Shown here: in pieces, positions 52,907 to 63,163 of the stretch | How the letters are laid out: every line of letters begins with the position of its first letter | Numbering within the stretch: the stretch's first letter is position 1 | DNA from: JBBEAM01 sp040882845 | GTDB lineage: Bacteria; Pseudomonadota; Alphaproteobacteria; Kiloniellales; DSM-21159 | NCBI GenBank assembly: GCA_040882845.1 | Contig: JBBEAM010000007.1 | Coordinates: 682,001 to 746,000 of the forward strand | Reading direction: 5' to 3' | DNA: 64,000 nucleotides | Position numbers and translations under genes: made by a program | Notes under the pieces: generated by a model | Databases searched by the model: none | What the model was told of the DNA's origin: nothing | The model's input: only the letters and a program-made list of their open reading frames with translations

Positions 52907-53241
52907 CGCAGCGGTTCGACGTAAACCCGGACGGTTCCGCCGCAGGCCAGGCCGACCTCCCAGGCTTGCTGGCTGGTGACGGAGAACTCCAGCGTTTTTG
53001 GGGTTTCGCCGCTCATGAGATCGATCGCTTCCGTTACCACTGCACCTTCGATGCAGCCGCCGGAGACCGAGCCGAGCATGTTGCCCTCCTCGTCGACCGC
53101 GAGCTGGCTGCCGACCGGCCGGGGCGAGGAGCCCCAGGTCTGCACCACCGTCGCCAGGGCGACCTTGCGGCCCTCGGACAGCCAGGCGGAGGCCTGGGTC
53201 AGCACGTCGTCGGTGGTCGGATACATCCTGGTCATCGTCAT
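52903..53241 (-). CDS. XdhC/CoxI N-terminal domain protein
   Basis: 112-residue stand-alone XdhC_CoxI domain. The conserved pattern is VALATVVQTWGSSPRPVGSQLAV and MLGSVSGGCIEGAVV, whose Cys is invariant in XdhC-type proteins, ending GLACGGTVRVYVEPL. Together with the downstream Rossmann-domain gene it makes the two-part XdhC set often found in cox clusters. The ATG at 53241 overlaps the coxE stop (ATGA); the longer in-frame start at 53262 is less likely. Confidence 0.88.
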   Translation of the reverse strand: MTMTRMYPTTDDVLTQASAWLSEGRKVALATVVQTWGSSPRPVGSQLAVDEEGNMLGSVSGGCIEGAVVTEAIDLMSGETPKTLEFSVTSQQAWEVGLACGGTVRVYVEPLR

Positions 53242-54490
53242 GTCGCCATGGCCTCCCGCCATTTCGCCGCCGCGCGCCGCCGCCGCGGCGGTTCCTTGCC
53301 CAGTATCTCGGCCAGATCCTGCAACGAACTCAAGCTGTGCACCGGCCTGAACTCATCCACGTGGGGCAGGATCGCCTTCGCCCCGGTAGATTTCGGTGCA
53401 TAGGCATCATAGCGCAAGAGCGGGTTGAGCCAGATCAGCCGGCGGCAGGAGCGGTGTAGCCGGTCCATCTCCTTGGGCAGCCCTTCGGCGCCCTCGCGGT
53501 CCAGGCCGTCGGTGATCAGCAGCACCACCGCGCCCTGGCCGAGCACGCGCCGCCCCCAGACCCGGTTGAACGCGCTCAGGCAGGCGCCGATCCGGGTGCC
53601 GCCGGCCCAGTCGTCGACCACCTCTCCGGCCTTTTCCAAGGCCAGGTCCACGTCGCTGTTACGCAGGTAGCGGGTGACGTTCGACAGCCGCGTACCGAAG
53701 ACGAAGGAATGCACTCGGTCGCGGTCGTTGGTGACGGCGTGCATGAAATGTAGCACCAATCGCGAGTAGCGGCTCATCGAGCCGGAGATGTCGCAGAGGA
53801 TGACCAGCGGGGGGTGGCGACGCTTCTGCCGCTTCCACTTCAGGGGGATGGTGTCGCTGCCGCTGCGCAGCGCCGCGCGCAGCGTGGCGCGCAGATCGGC
53901 GCGGGCGCCGGCGTGGCTGCGCTCGAAACGGCGGGTTTTCACCCGCATGATCGGCAGGCGCATGGACTTGATGATCTGCTTGGCGCGGGCGACCTCCTCG
54001 GCGGTCATCTTCTCGAAGTCCTGGTCGCGCAGCACCTCCTTGTCGGACCAGGTCATCACCGCGTCGATCTCGACCTCTTCCTCTTCCTGGCCTTCGCTCT
54101 CGCCGGGCTTCTCGGCCTTCATTGCCTCGGCGAGGCGGCGGGAGAGCTCCTTGGAATCTTCGGGCCGCGGCCCTTCGCTCTGCAGCTCCGGCAGCATCAT
54201 GCGCATGATCCGCTCGAGGAAGCGGGGATTGCGCCAGAACACCAGGAAAGCCTGGTCGAACAGCTCCTGCTGGTCGCGGCGGTTGACCAGGACACTGTGC
54301 AGGGCCCAGTAGAAGTCGTCGCGCCGCGAGAGACCCACGGCCTGGATGGCGCGCAGGCAGTCCAGCAGCTTGCCCGGGCCGACCGGCAGGCCGGCGGCGC
54401 GCAGCGTGCGCACGAAGTACATGACGTTTTCCGCGAGGCGCCCTTGATCGTCGGGCAGCCGGATTTCGGAGTCTGGCGCGGCGCTGGACA

Positions 54491-54491
<1 letters not shown>
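53238..54491 (-). CDS. coxE: VWA domain protein CoxE
   Basis: 417-residue cytoplasmic protein with a C-terminal von Willebrand A domain. The metal site DxSxS is in VILCDISGSMSRYS, and the rest of the site lies in WAGGTRIGACLS and LLITDGLDREG. The N-terminal half is charged and helical with an acidic block (GQEEEEVEIDAVM). CoxE works with the MoxR-type ATPase CoxD to complete the active site of CO dehydrogenase-type enzymes. The ATG overlaps the moxR stop (TGATG) and its own stop overlaps the next gene (ATGA). Confidence 0.92.
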
Positions 54492-55422
<931 letters not shown>

Positions 55423-55426
<4 letters not shown>

Positions 55427-55794
55427 TTCTGCACCCAGCTCCCGTCCTCGAGCAGAACCCAGGTGCCGTTGGGCAAGCGGGAGAGATTTTCCTGGAAGTA
55501 GATACGCCCGACCTGATCCACCGTGGTGCCCTGCTCGGCGGCGCGCGCGATGTAGAGATCGCGGCGCTGCTTGTTGACCGAAGCGGCGACGCTCGCGGCC
55601 GAGGAGTCGCGGGCCACCAGGAAGCCGTCGTAGCGTTCGCCAAGGGCGCCGCTGGAGCGCAAGGCTTTCCAGTCCTGCGCCCTTGCCGGACGGAACGGCG
55701 TGGCGAGCGCGAAGCCGCCAAGCAGCGCTGCGGCGCCGAAGTTTCGTAAAAAGCGGCGGCGCGAGGAGGAGAGGTCTGAAATCTGCTGTCGCAT
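55423..55794 (-). CDS. ydbL: YdbL family periplasmic protein (DUF1318)
   Basis: 123-residue secreted protein. The signal contains SRRRFLRNF, a twin-arginine (Tat) motif, followed by a hydrophobic stretch and cleavage near ARA-Q. The mature part is the DUF1318 domain (SVNKQRRDLYIARAAEQGTTVDQVGRIYFQENLSRLPNGTWV). In E. coli YdbL is the partner of YdbH and YnbE, which carry phospholipid between the two membranes; YdbL may limit YdbH-YnbE polymerisation. It starts two bases after ynbE and its stop overlaps the moxR start. Confidence 0.9.
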
Positions 55795-55796
55795 GG

Positions 55797-56021
55797 CTAG
55801 AAGATGTCCTGGTTCTTGTTGATGTCCTCGCGCGCCTGTTCTTCCAGACGGACGCGGACATCGGCATCGAGTTTGATGTTGAGATTGACGGTGATCGGCT
55901 TGTCAGGAGCCTCCATCTTGACCGTCGGGGTACAGGCGGCGATCGCGCCTAGTGCGGCGGCGGCCACAATGGGCGCTTGCCACTCCGGCCGTTCGGCTCG
56001 CTTTTCCTTCAGTTCCTGCAC
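55797..56021 (-). CDS. ynbE: YnbE family lipoprotein
   Basis: 74-residue outer-membrane lipoprotein. A lipobox LGAIAAC puts the lipidated Cys at residue 30, followed by the YnbE core TPTVKMEAPDKPITVNLNIKLDADVRVRLE. The N-region before the hydrophobic part is long and contains acidic residues (MQELKEKRAERPEWQ), unusual for a signal, so the true start may be later than this ATG. In E. coli YnbE pairs with the C-terminus of YdbH to extend the lipid-conducting bridge to the outer membrane. It lies 151 bases after ydbH. Confidence 0.88.
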   Translation of the reverse strand: MQELKEKRAERPEWQAPIVAAAALGAIAACTPTVKMEAPDKPITVNLNIKLDADVRVRLEEQAREDINKNQDIF

Positions 56022-56142
56022 CTACGCGTCTCCCCTTCAAGCGGGTTCGCGTCTCCGCGAGTCCCTAGGCCTCCATGCTGCTGTATGCGCCGCGCCGAGG
56101 CAAGCCGTGCCGCTCCGCTGGAAGCTATCCCAGCCAGGCTAC

Positions 56143-56154
56143 TTGACCTGTCAA
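56143..56154. promoter_or_regulatory. Palindrome TTGAC-N2-GTCAA with -35-like TTGACA, between ydbH and ynbE
   Basis: A perfect inverted repeat of TTGAC and GTCAA with a two-base spacer. Read on the minus strand it contains TTGACA, a consensus -35, about 130 bases ahead of ynbE; a suitable -10 is not obvious (TGGGAT at 16 bases is the best). It could be an internal promoter with an overlapping operator. Confidence 0.3.
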
Positions 56155-56172
56155 ATGTGACCGGCTGATGTC

Positions 56173-59100
56173 CTATTCCTGGCTTTCCCCGTCTCCATCC
56201 CGCTGTATGCGAATCTGCTGCATCAACTCCTCCGAGAGCCGCTGGCCCGCTGTCAGCGCCCTGAGCAGCGGTTCGAGATCGGTCTCCAGATTGAGATTGA
56301 TGTCGAAGGGGTGTCCGTCAAGGACATCGGGGTTGCTGCCGAGCACTTTCAGCTGCAGCAGCGAATTGCCCTCAGCGGGCTTGTTGACAGAAATGCTGAG
56401 CCGTTCGTACTGGAAGTTCTCCAGTGCCTGCAGCACCAGATCGACATAGTCGCCGGCGCCGCTCAAGGCCGCCTTGGCCTCAGCGGAGCGGATGTTGAAT
56501 ACCCCGGGGCCGGTGGATTCGAGATGCCCGTCCTCGATCATGACATTGCCGTTGGAGATGCTGAAGGGGACCGAGCCCGACATCGCTCCTTCGCCGGTCA
56601 CGTTCTCCAGATCGGCGAGATCGAAGAGATCCTTCAGATCCAGGCCTTCGACATCGACCGTGGCGGTCTGTCGGTCGCTCAAGGGATCGATCAGCACTTC
56701 GGAAATCTCGAAGAGGCCCCGGCCGAAGCGCAGTTCGGCATGCTCGATCAATAATAGGGGCAGGGTCTCGGGAAAGGGGCCGTCGCCCTCGACCACGCGA
56801 TAGCGGGCCCTCAGATCGGTGAACTCGATATCGTTGGTCACGTAGGACTCGGCGGTCAGTTCCTGAGCCGGCTCGCTGACCGGCGGCCAGAGACTGGACA
56901 GGGCGACCGCGGTGGTCAAACCTTCGACCCGTCCGGCGCCGGTCGTCATGCTGGCGTTATTCAGGCGGATGTTGGCGCTGCTGGCGGTCAGGCCGTTGCG
57001 GTTCCACGCCAGCTTGCCCTCGCTGCGCAGTTCGGCCTGCACCTGGGTCAGACCGCCAAGCAGCGGGGCGATGTCGACTGGCTGCAGGGCGCCAGGAACG
57101 AACAGCAGCGGCGCGAGCTGGAAGGATGCGTTGCCGCCGCCGGTCTCCGGATCGACAGCGACCCGGGCGGTGGCCTTGAGGCGGTTTTCGGAACCGCTGG
57201 CGGCGATATGGAGCGTCAGGCCGCGCTCGGCAGGCGTGCCTTGAATGCTGACCGTGAGCGGCGGCAGGATCTGCGGATCGCGCCGGTCGGACAGCCGGGC
57301 GATGCGTAGGGTAAAGCCGCTGTCTTCGGCGGAGAGGCCGCCCTCCAGCGCGATGCCGCTGGCCAGCAGTCCAAAGTCGGGGAAATCGATAGACTCGCTT
57401 GCGCCGCTGGCCTGCAGGCGATAGGCGCCGTCCTCACCGGTGCCGCCGGTCAGCTGCAGCGTCAGCGGCGTGCCACGCGCCCTGAGACCGCCGATTTCGA
57501 TTTCCGGCAGGTTCAGGGAGAGAGCCAGATCATGCGACAAAGCCAGGCCATCGCGCCAAGCGATCTCCGCTTCACCGCTCTCGGAAGTGACAACAAGACC
57601 GTCCTCCGGGGCCTCCAGAGGAAGTTCCCCGAGACCGCCGAGCGTGAGTCGGGCAGGACTCTGCCAGGCGAACCTGGCGGTTTCGAAGGTACCTTGCACA
57701 TCGACGGGAAACTCCAGCCGTGCGTCCTGCACCTCCACCCCGCCTGCTGTCAGACTCTGGCTCTGCGCCGTCAGCTCCCCCGTGGCGCTGAACCCTCCAC
57801 CGCTATATGCGATGCGGCCCTGGTAGCTGCCCTGCGCCAGGCTGTAGCCGAGGCCGTTCAGCTCGGTCACACGCAGCGCCCCTGCGGCCTGGAATTCGCC
57901 CCGCCGGCTATAGCGCAGGCTGCCGCGGTAGCTGCCCTGCGCGAGCTGGACTCCGGCCAGCTCGACACCTTCGGCCTGCAGCACCGCGGCGGGAAAGTCG
58001 GCGAAGCGCAATTCCCCTTTCTCGGACAGGGCCGCCTCGCCCTGCAGCTCGGCGGCGAGGGTGGAGTCGAAGCTGTAGTCGAGGTGAAGATCGAGGTTGC
58101 TGCGCAGCGACAGCTCCGCGTCCTTGCGCTGCAGGATCAGGGCCGAGGGGGAAGCGCTGCGTTGCGTGAGGCTTAGGCTGAGAGGCTGGGAGAAGGCGGG
58201 CAGCAGGACGCCGGGCAGGCCGGCCTGGCGCAGCGGCGCCGGGGCGATCCTGGCCGACAGCCGCGCCGGGTCCGGCAGGTCGAGATGCAGCGCGCCGTCA
58301 CGCAGCGCGAGATCGAACACCAGATCGGCGTTGGCGTCGCTCGCAACCCCCGGCAGGGTGAAATCCTTCAGGGTGAAGGCGCCCTGGCCAGTGAGCTCGC
58401 TACCGGCGAGTGCGGCCAGGTGATCCTCGGCGAGGAAGGCCGGCCAGAGCTCGAACAGTGGTGCGCCGCTCTCGGCAAAGAGCGAAAGGATCGCGCTGCC
58501 TTCCGCGGTGCGCAGGTCGAGATCGATCGCCAGGGCACGCTCGCTGAAGTCCAAATGCAGCACGGCGTCCCGGGCGGTGACTCGCGGCAGGACGAAATCC
58601 ATCAGAGTGAGGTCGGCGAGCAGGCGCGTCGGCCGGCCGTCGATCAGCTCCGCCTCGACCTCTCCCTCTAGGCGCCCTGGCGCGCCCTCGCCGGCGACCC
58701 GTGCCGTAACCGTCATCCGCCCGTCCTCGGCGAGCGCGAAGATGCCGCTGGCATCCAGGGCGATCGGCCCTTCCGGGGTCAGCGCTTCGATGCGTCCGCC
58801 GGTAAAGGCGATCGGCGGGATCGGCGGGCCGCTGGCGCCGCCCTCCTCCTCCTCTTCTTCTTCAGGGCGTTCCTGCGCCTCCGGGGTCAGCGTCTCGATC
58901 AGGGTCTGCAGGCTGCCGAGCGGCGGGCTCTCGCCGGTCAGGTCGAGCTTGACCACGGCATCCTCGATGGCGATCTCGCGCAGCCGTCCCGCGCCCAATT
59001 CTCGCCAGTCGTAGCTCAGGCCGAGCCGGCCGATGCGCAGTTCATGCTCTGCACCGAGGCGGACGGCCTCGATCGTCGCGTGCTCGAGGGTGATCTCGGT

Positions 59101-59253
59101 GACCCGCAGCTCGGGATCCTCGACCCCGCGCGCAGCGAGCTGCTGCTTCAGCAGCGCCGTCGCGGCTTCGAGACGGAAGAGATAGAGCCCGCCGGCCAGG
59201 AGCAGCAGCAGGAGCAGCAGCAGGACGAGGAAAGTGATCAGACGCCGGGACAT
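56173..59253 (-). CDS. ydbH: YdbH family AsmA-like inter-membrane lipid transport protein
   Basis: 1026-residue envelope protein. A long N-terminal membrane helix (LITFLVLLLLLLLLLAGGLYLF) anchors it in the inner membrane, and the rest is a repeating beta-strand-rich periplasmic region of the AsmA/YdbH type. The C-terminal YdbH signature includes VTGEGAMSGSVPFSISNGNVMIEDGHLESTGPGVFNIRSAEAK. In E. coli YdbH, YhdP and TamB act redundantly to supply phospholipids to the outer membrane. An acidic stretch (RPEEEEEEEGGAS) near residue 130 is a likely loop. ynbE and ydbL follow. A terminator-like hairpin separates it from coxM upstream, so it probably has its own promoter or survives read-through. 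Confidence 0.9.
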   Translation of the reverse strand: MSRRLITFLVLLLLLLLLLAGGLYLFRLEAATALLKQQLAARGVEDPELRVTEITLEHATIEAVRLGAEHELRIGRLGLSYDWRELGAGRLREIAIEDAVVKLDLTGESPPLGSLQTLIETLTPEAQERPEEEEEEEGGASGPPIPPIAFTGGRIEALTPEGPIALDASGIFALAEDGRMTVTARVAGEGAPGRLEGEVEAELIDGRPTRLLADLTLMDFVLPRVTARDAVLHLDFSERALAIDLDLRTAEGSAILSLFAESGAPLFELWPAFLAEDHLAALAGSELTGQGAFTLKDFTLPGVASDANADLVFDLALRDGALHLDLPDPARLSARIAPAPLRQAGLPGVLLPAFSQPLSLSLTQRSASPSALILQRKDAELSLRSNLDLHLDYSFDSTLAAELQGEAALSEKGELRFADFPAAVLQAEGVELAGVQLAQGSYRGSLRYSRRGEFQAAGALRVTELNGLGYSLAQGSYQGRIAYSGGGFSATGELTAQSQSLTAGGVEVQDARLEFPVDVQGTFETARFAWQSPARLTLGGLGELPLEAPEDGLVVTSESGEAEIAWRDGLALSHDLALSLNLPEIEIGGLRARGTPLTLQLTGGTGEDGAYRLQASGASESIDFPDFGLLASGIALEGGLSAEDSGFTLRIARLSDRRDPQILPPLTVSIQGTPAERGLTLHIAASGSENRLKATARVAVDPETGGGNASFQLAPLLFVPGALQPVDIAPLLGGLTQVQAELRSEGKLAWNRNGLTASSANIRLNNASMTTGAGRVEGLTTAVALSSLWPPVSEPAQELTAESYVTNDIEFTDLRARYRVVEGDGPFPETLPLLLIEHAELRFGRGLFEISEVLIDPLSDRQTATVDVEGLDLKDLFDLADLENVTGEGAMSGSVPFSISNGNVMIEDGHLESTGPGVFNIRSAEAKAALSGAGDYVDLVLQALENFQYERLSISVNKPAEGNSLLQLKVLGSNPDVLDGHPFDINLNLETDLEPLLRALTAGQRLSEELMQQIRIQRDGDGESQE

Positions 59254-59290
59254 TGCCGGATTACGCTAGCCGCGCACTCGGGCAGAAGAA

Positions 59291-59316
59291 AGGCCGGGTC
59301 GCGGACGACCCGGCCT
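59291..59316 (-). terminator. Terminator-like hairpin after coxM
   Basis: The arms AGGCCGGGTCG and CGACCCGGCCT form a perfect 11-base stem with a four-base loop. On the minus strand the stem runs into TTTCTTCT. It lies 24 bases after the coxM stop and 38 bases before ydbH, so it can end the coxSLM transcript or reduce read-through into ydbH. Confidence 0.7.
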
Positions 59317-59339
59317 CGTGACTAAACTCTGCCGAGCGA

Positions 59340-60134
59340 TTATCCGGCGGCCTTGACCGCGCGCGCCGCCATCACACCGACCAGATGCGCCCGGTATTCG
59401 GCCGAGGCATGCAGATCGCCGTTCAGGTTGCCCGCGGAAACCGAGAGGCCCTTGACCGCGTCGGGCGACCAGTTGCCCTCCAGCGCCGTCTCCATCTCGG
59501 AGACGCGAAACACCGAGGGGCCGGCGCCGGTCACGGCGACGCGGGTTCCCGCCGGACCGCTACTGACCATCACGCCGACGATGGCATAGCGCGAAGCCGG
59601 ATTGGCGAACTTGGCGTAGCCCGCCTTCTCGGGGATCGGGAAGGCGACGGAAATCACCAGTTCGTCGTCCTCCAGCGCCGTCTCGAACAGCCCGGTGAAG
59701 AAGTCGTCGGCGGGAATCTCCCGCTTAGCGGTCTTCACCGTGGCGCCGAGTCCGACCAGGCCCGCCGGGTAGTCGGCGGCCGGATCGGCGTTGGCGATCG
59801 AGCCGCCGATGGTGCCGCGGTTGCGGACCTGCGGGTCGCCGATGCCTTCGGCGAGTGCAGCCAGCGCCGGGATCTTGTTCTTCACCAGGTCGCTGGCGGC
59901 GACCGCGGCGTGCGGCGTCATCGCGCCGATCACCAGCTTGCCGCCCTCTTCGCTGACGCCTTTGAGTCCCGCGATGCCGCCGAGATCGATCAGGTCGGAA
60001 GGGCTGGCGAGACGCTGCTTCATGGTCGGGATGAGGGTCATCCCGCCGGCGACGATCTTACCGTCCTCGGCGCTGGAGAGAGCCTGCTTGGCATCTTCCA
60101 GGGAGGACGGCCGGTGGTAGTTGAATGCGTACAT
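59340..60134 (-). CDS. coxM: Molybdenum hydroxylase FAD subunit (CoxM-type)
   Basis: 264-residue flavoprotein subunit that carries electrons from the iron-sulfur subunit to the acceptor. It has the FAD-binding VVAGGMTLIPTMKQRL (AGGxSL-like) near residue 31 and RNRGTIGGSIANADPAADYPAGLVGLGA near residue 110, both typical of the CO dehydrogenase/xanthine dehydrogenase medium subunit. It starts 14 bases after coxL. It completes the S-L-M enzyme set. Confidence 0.92.
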   Translation of the reverse strand: MYAFNYHRPSSLEDAKQALSSAEDGKIVAGGMTLIPTMKQRLASPSDLIDLGGIAGLKGVSEEGGKLVIGAMTPHAAVAASDLVKNKIPALAALAEGIGDPQVRNRGTIGGSIANADPAADYPAGLVGLGATVKTAKREIPADDFFTGLFETALEDDELVISVAFPIPEKAGYAKFANPASRYAIVGVMVSSGPAGTRVAVTGAGPSVFRVSEMETALEGNWSPDAVKGLSVSAGNLNGDLHASAEYRAHLVGVMAARAVKAAG

Positions 60135-60148
60135 AGTGGAGTCCTCCC

Positions 60149-62512
60149 TTACTCGGCGGCTTGCTTGGCGGAGCCCTGGCAGGCGCGCCAGACCTTCTCG
60201 CAGGTGGCCGGCATTTCGATTTCCCGACCCAGGGCATTGGTGATGGCGTTCATCAACGCCGCCGGGGCGGCGATGGCGCCGGCCTCGCCGCAGCCCTTGA
60301 CGCCGAGCGGATTGTGCGGGCAGGGCGTCTCGGTAGTGTCGATGCGGAAGGACGGCAGGTCGTCGGCCCGGGGCATGGTGTAGTCCATGTAGGAGCCGGT
60401 GGTGAGCTGGCCGCTCTCGCTGTCGTAGACGCAGTTCTCGAGCAGTGCCTGACCTACCCCCTGGGCGATGCCGCCGTGGACCTGGCCCTCGACGATCATA
60501 GGATTGACGATCTTGCCGAAGTCGTCCACTGCGACCCAGTCGACGATCTCCACCTCGCCGGTGTCGGGATCGACCTCGACCTCGGCGATGTGGGTGCCTG
60601 CAGGATAGGTAAAGTTCAGCGGATCGTAGAAGGCCGTCTCGTCGAGACCGGGTTCCAGGCCTTCCGGATAGTTGTGCGGCACGTAGGCGGTGAAGGCGAT
60701 TTCCGCCATCGCCTTTTCTTTGTCCGTGCCGGCGACCCGGAATGTGCCGGCCTCGTACTCGATATCGTCGACGCTGGCCTCCATCAGATGGGCGGCGATT
60801 TTCTTGCCCTTCTCGATGATCTTGTCGCAGGCCCGCACGATGGCGGAACCGCCCACGGCCAGCGAGCGCGAGCCGTAGGTCCCCATGCCCATGGGTACCC
60901 GGCCGGTGTCGCCGTGGACGATCTCGACGTTCTCGACCGGAATGCCCAACGCCTCGGAGACGACCTGGGAGAAGGTGGTTTCATGGCCCTGACCGTGGCT
61001 GTGCGAGCCTGTGAACACCGAAACCGTACCGGTGGCGTTGAAGCGCACCTGGGCGGATTCCCATAGGCCGACGCCGGCGCCGAGCGATCCGACCACCGCC
61101 GAGGGGGCGATGCCGCAGGCCTCGATATACGCCGAGAGGCCGATGCCGCGCAGCTTGCCGTGGTTCTCGGACTCCGCCTTGCGGGCGGCGAAGCCCTTGT
61201 AGTCGATCATCTCCAGCGCCTTGTCCATTGCCAGGCCGTACTGGCCGGAATCGTAAGTCAGGGCGACCGGCGTCTGATAGGGGAAGGCGTCGTCGGCAAT
61301 GAAGTTGCGCTTGCGCAGCTCCGCCGGATCGATGCCGGTTTCACGCGCCGCCACCTCGACGATCCGCTCGACCACGTAGGTCGCCTCCGGCCGGCCGGCG
61401 CCGCGGTAGGCGTCCACCGGCGCGGTGTTGGTGAAGACCGCCTTGACGTTGGCGTAGATGCTGGGGGTGGTGTACTGCCCCGCCAGCAAGGTCGCGTAGA
61501 GATAGGTCGGGACGCAGGAGGCGAAGGTCGAGAGATAGGCACCCATGCTGGCCATGGTCTCGACCTTGAGGGCGAGGAACTTGCCATTCTCGTCAAGTCC
61601 GAGCTGGGCCTTGGTCACATGATCGCGGCCATGCGCGTCGGAGAGGAAGGATTCGTTGCGCTCGGCGGTCCACTTGACCGGGCGATCGACCTTCTTCGAG
61701 GCCCAGGTGCAGACCGTCTCCTCGGCATAGATGAAGATTTTCGAGCCGAAGCCGCCGCCGACGTCGGGCGCGGTCACCCGAAGTTTCGCCTCCGACAGGC
61801 CGAGCACGAAGGCACAAAGCACCAGCCGCGCCACATGCGGGTTCTGACTGGTGGTATAGAGCGTGTACTCCTCCAGACCCGGATCGTAGTCGCCGATCGC
61901 CGCGCGCGGCTCCATGGCATTGGGGATCAGGCGGTTGTTGATCAGGTCGAACTTGGTGACGTGGTGCGCCTTGGACAGCGCTTCGTCGATCGCCGCCTCG
62001 TCGCCCAGCTCCCAGTCGTAGCAGAGGTTGCCGGGAGCATCGTCATGCATCTGCTCGGCGTCGAGCGCCTTGGCGGTGTCGACATTATGCGGCAGCTCCG
62101 CGTAGTCGACTTCGATCAGCTCGGCAGCGTCCTTGGCCTGAGTGTAAGTCTCCGCGATCACCACGGCGACGTGGTCGCCGACGTAGCGCACCTTGTCGCG
62201 GGCCAGCGGGAAGTGCGGCGGCGCCTTGTGCGGCTCGCCGTTGCGGTCGGTGACCACCCAGCCGCAGGGCAGGGAGCCGACGTTGTCGGTCTCCAAGTCC
62301 TTGCCGGTGAACACGGCGACCACGCCGGGCGCGGATGCCGCGGCCGCGGTGTCGATGCCGTCGATCCTGGCGTGGGGGTAAGGAGAGCGCAGGAAGTAGG
62401 CATGGGCCTGCCCCTGGCGGTTGAAATCGTCGGTGTAACGGCCCTTGCCGGTGAGGAAGCGCACGTCTTCCTTGCGCTTGAGGGGCGAGCCGATTCCGGT
62501 TCCGTCTGGCAT
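60149..62512 (-). CDS. coxL: Molybdenum hydroxylase large subunit, form II CoxL
   Basis: 787-residue molybdopterin-binding catalytic subunit of the xanthine oxidase family. The diagnostic active-site loop is AYRGAGR (Ala368-Arg374), the form II sequence; form I, proven CO dehydrogenases, have AYxCSFR with the copper-binding Cys. The catalytic Glu lies in GVKGCGEAGAIAAPAALMNAI near the C-terminus, and the molybdopterin loop GSHSHGQGHETTFSQVVSEAL is intact. The substrate is therefore probably an aldehyde, purine or aromatic heterocycle, not CO. It is flanked by coxS and coxM on one transcript. Confidence 0.93.
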   Translation of the reverse strand: MPDGTGIGSPLKRKEDVRFLTGKGRYTDDFNRQGQAHAYFLRSPYPHARIDGIDTAAAASAPGVVAVFTGKDLETDNVGSLPCGWVVTDRNGEPHKAPPHFPLARDKVRYVGDHVAVVIAETYTQAKDAAELIEVDYAELPHNVDTAKALDAEQMHDDAPGNLCYDWELGDEAAIDEALSKAHHVTKFDLINNRLIPNAMEPRAAIGDYDPGLEEYTLYTTSQNPHVARLVLCAFVLGLSEAKLRVTAPDVGGGFGSKIFIYAEETVCTWASKKVDRPVKWTAERNESFLSDAHGRDHVTKAQLGLDENGKFLALKVETMASMGAYLSTFASCVPTYLYATLLAGQYTTPSIYANVKAVFTNTAPVDAYRGAGRPEATYVVERIVEVAARETGIDPAELRKRNFIADDAFPYQTPVALTYDSGQYGLAMDKALEMIDYKGFAARKAESENHGKLRGIGLSAYIEACGIAPSAVVGSLGAGVGLWESAQVRFNATGTVSVFTGSHSHGQGHETTFSQVVSEALGIPVENVEIVHGDTGRVPMGMGTYGSRSLAVGGSAIVRACDKIIEKGKKIAAHLMEASVDDIEYEAGTFRVAGTDKEKAMAEIAFTAYVPHNYPEGLEPGLDETAFYDPLNFTYPAGTHIAEVEVDPDTGEVEIVDWVAVDDFGKIVNPMIVEGQVHGGIAQGVGQALLENCVYDSESGQLTTGSYMDYTMPRADDLPSFRIDTTETPCPHNPLGVKGCGEAGAIAAPAALMNAITNALGREIEMPATCEKVWRACQGSAKQAAE

Positions 62513-62516
62513 CGTC

Positions 62517-62984
<468 letters not shown>

Positions 62985-63163
62985 TATCGACCTCCCTGTA
63001 GGTTCCGGGGATTAGACCCGGAGGTTATTGTTTTTTCCGCCCGTAACGGGCTCAGGCCGCAAGTGTGTGTGGAGGGACAGGCGAGGTCAAGGGGATCGGC
63101 GAGGGAGACCGCAGTGGTCGCGAGAAAGTTTTGTGAAAGAGATCGGGCGGTTATGCTTTGTTC

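Noticed and set aside
62985..63163. Molybdenum-cofactor riboswitch in the coxG-coxS gap
   Set aside because: Two hairpins are visible (63004-63022 and a GCCCG/CGGGC pair near 63042-63054) but they do not resemble the Moco RNA layout; unassigned leader structure is the safer view.
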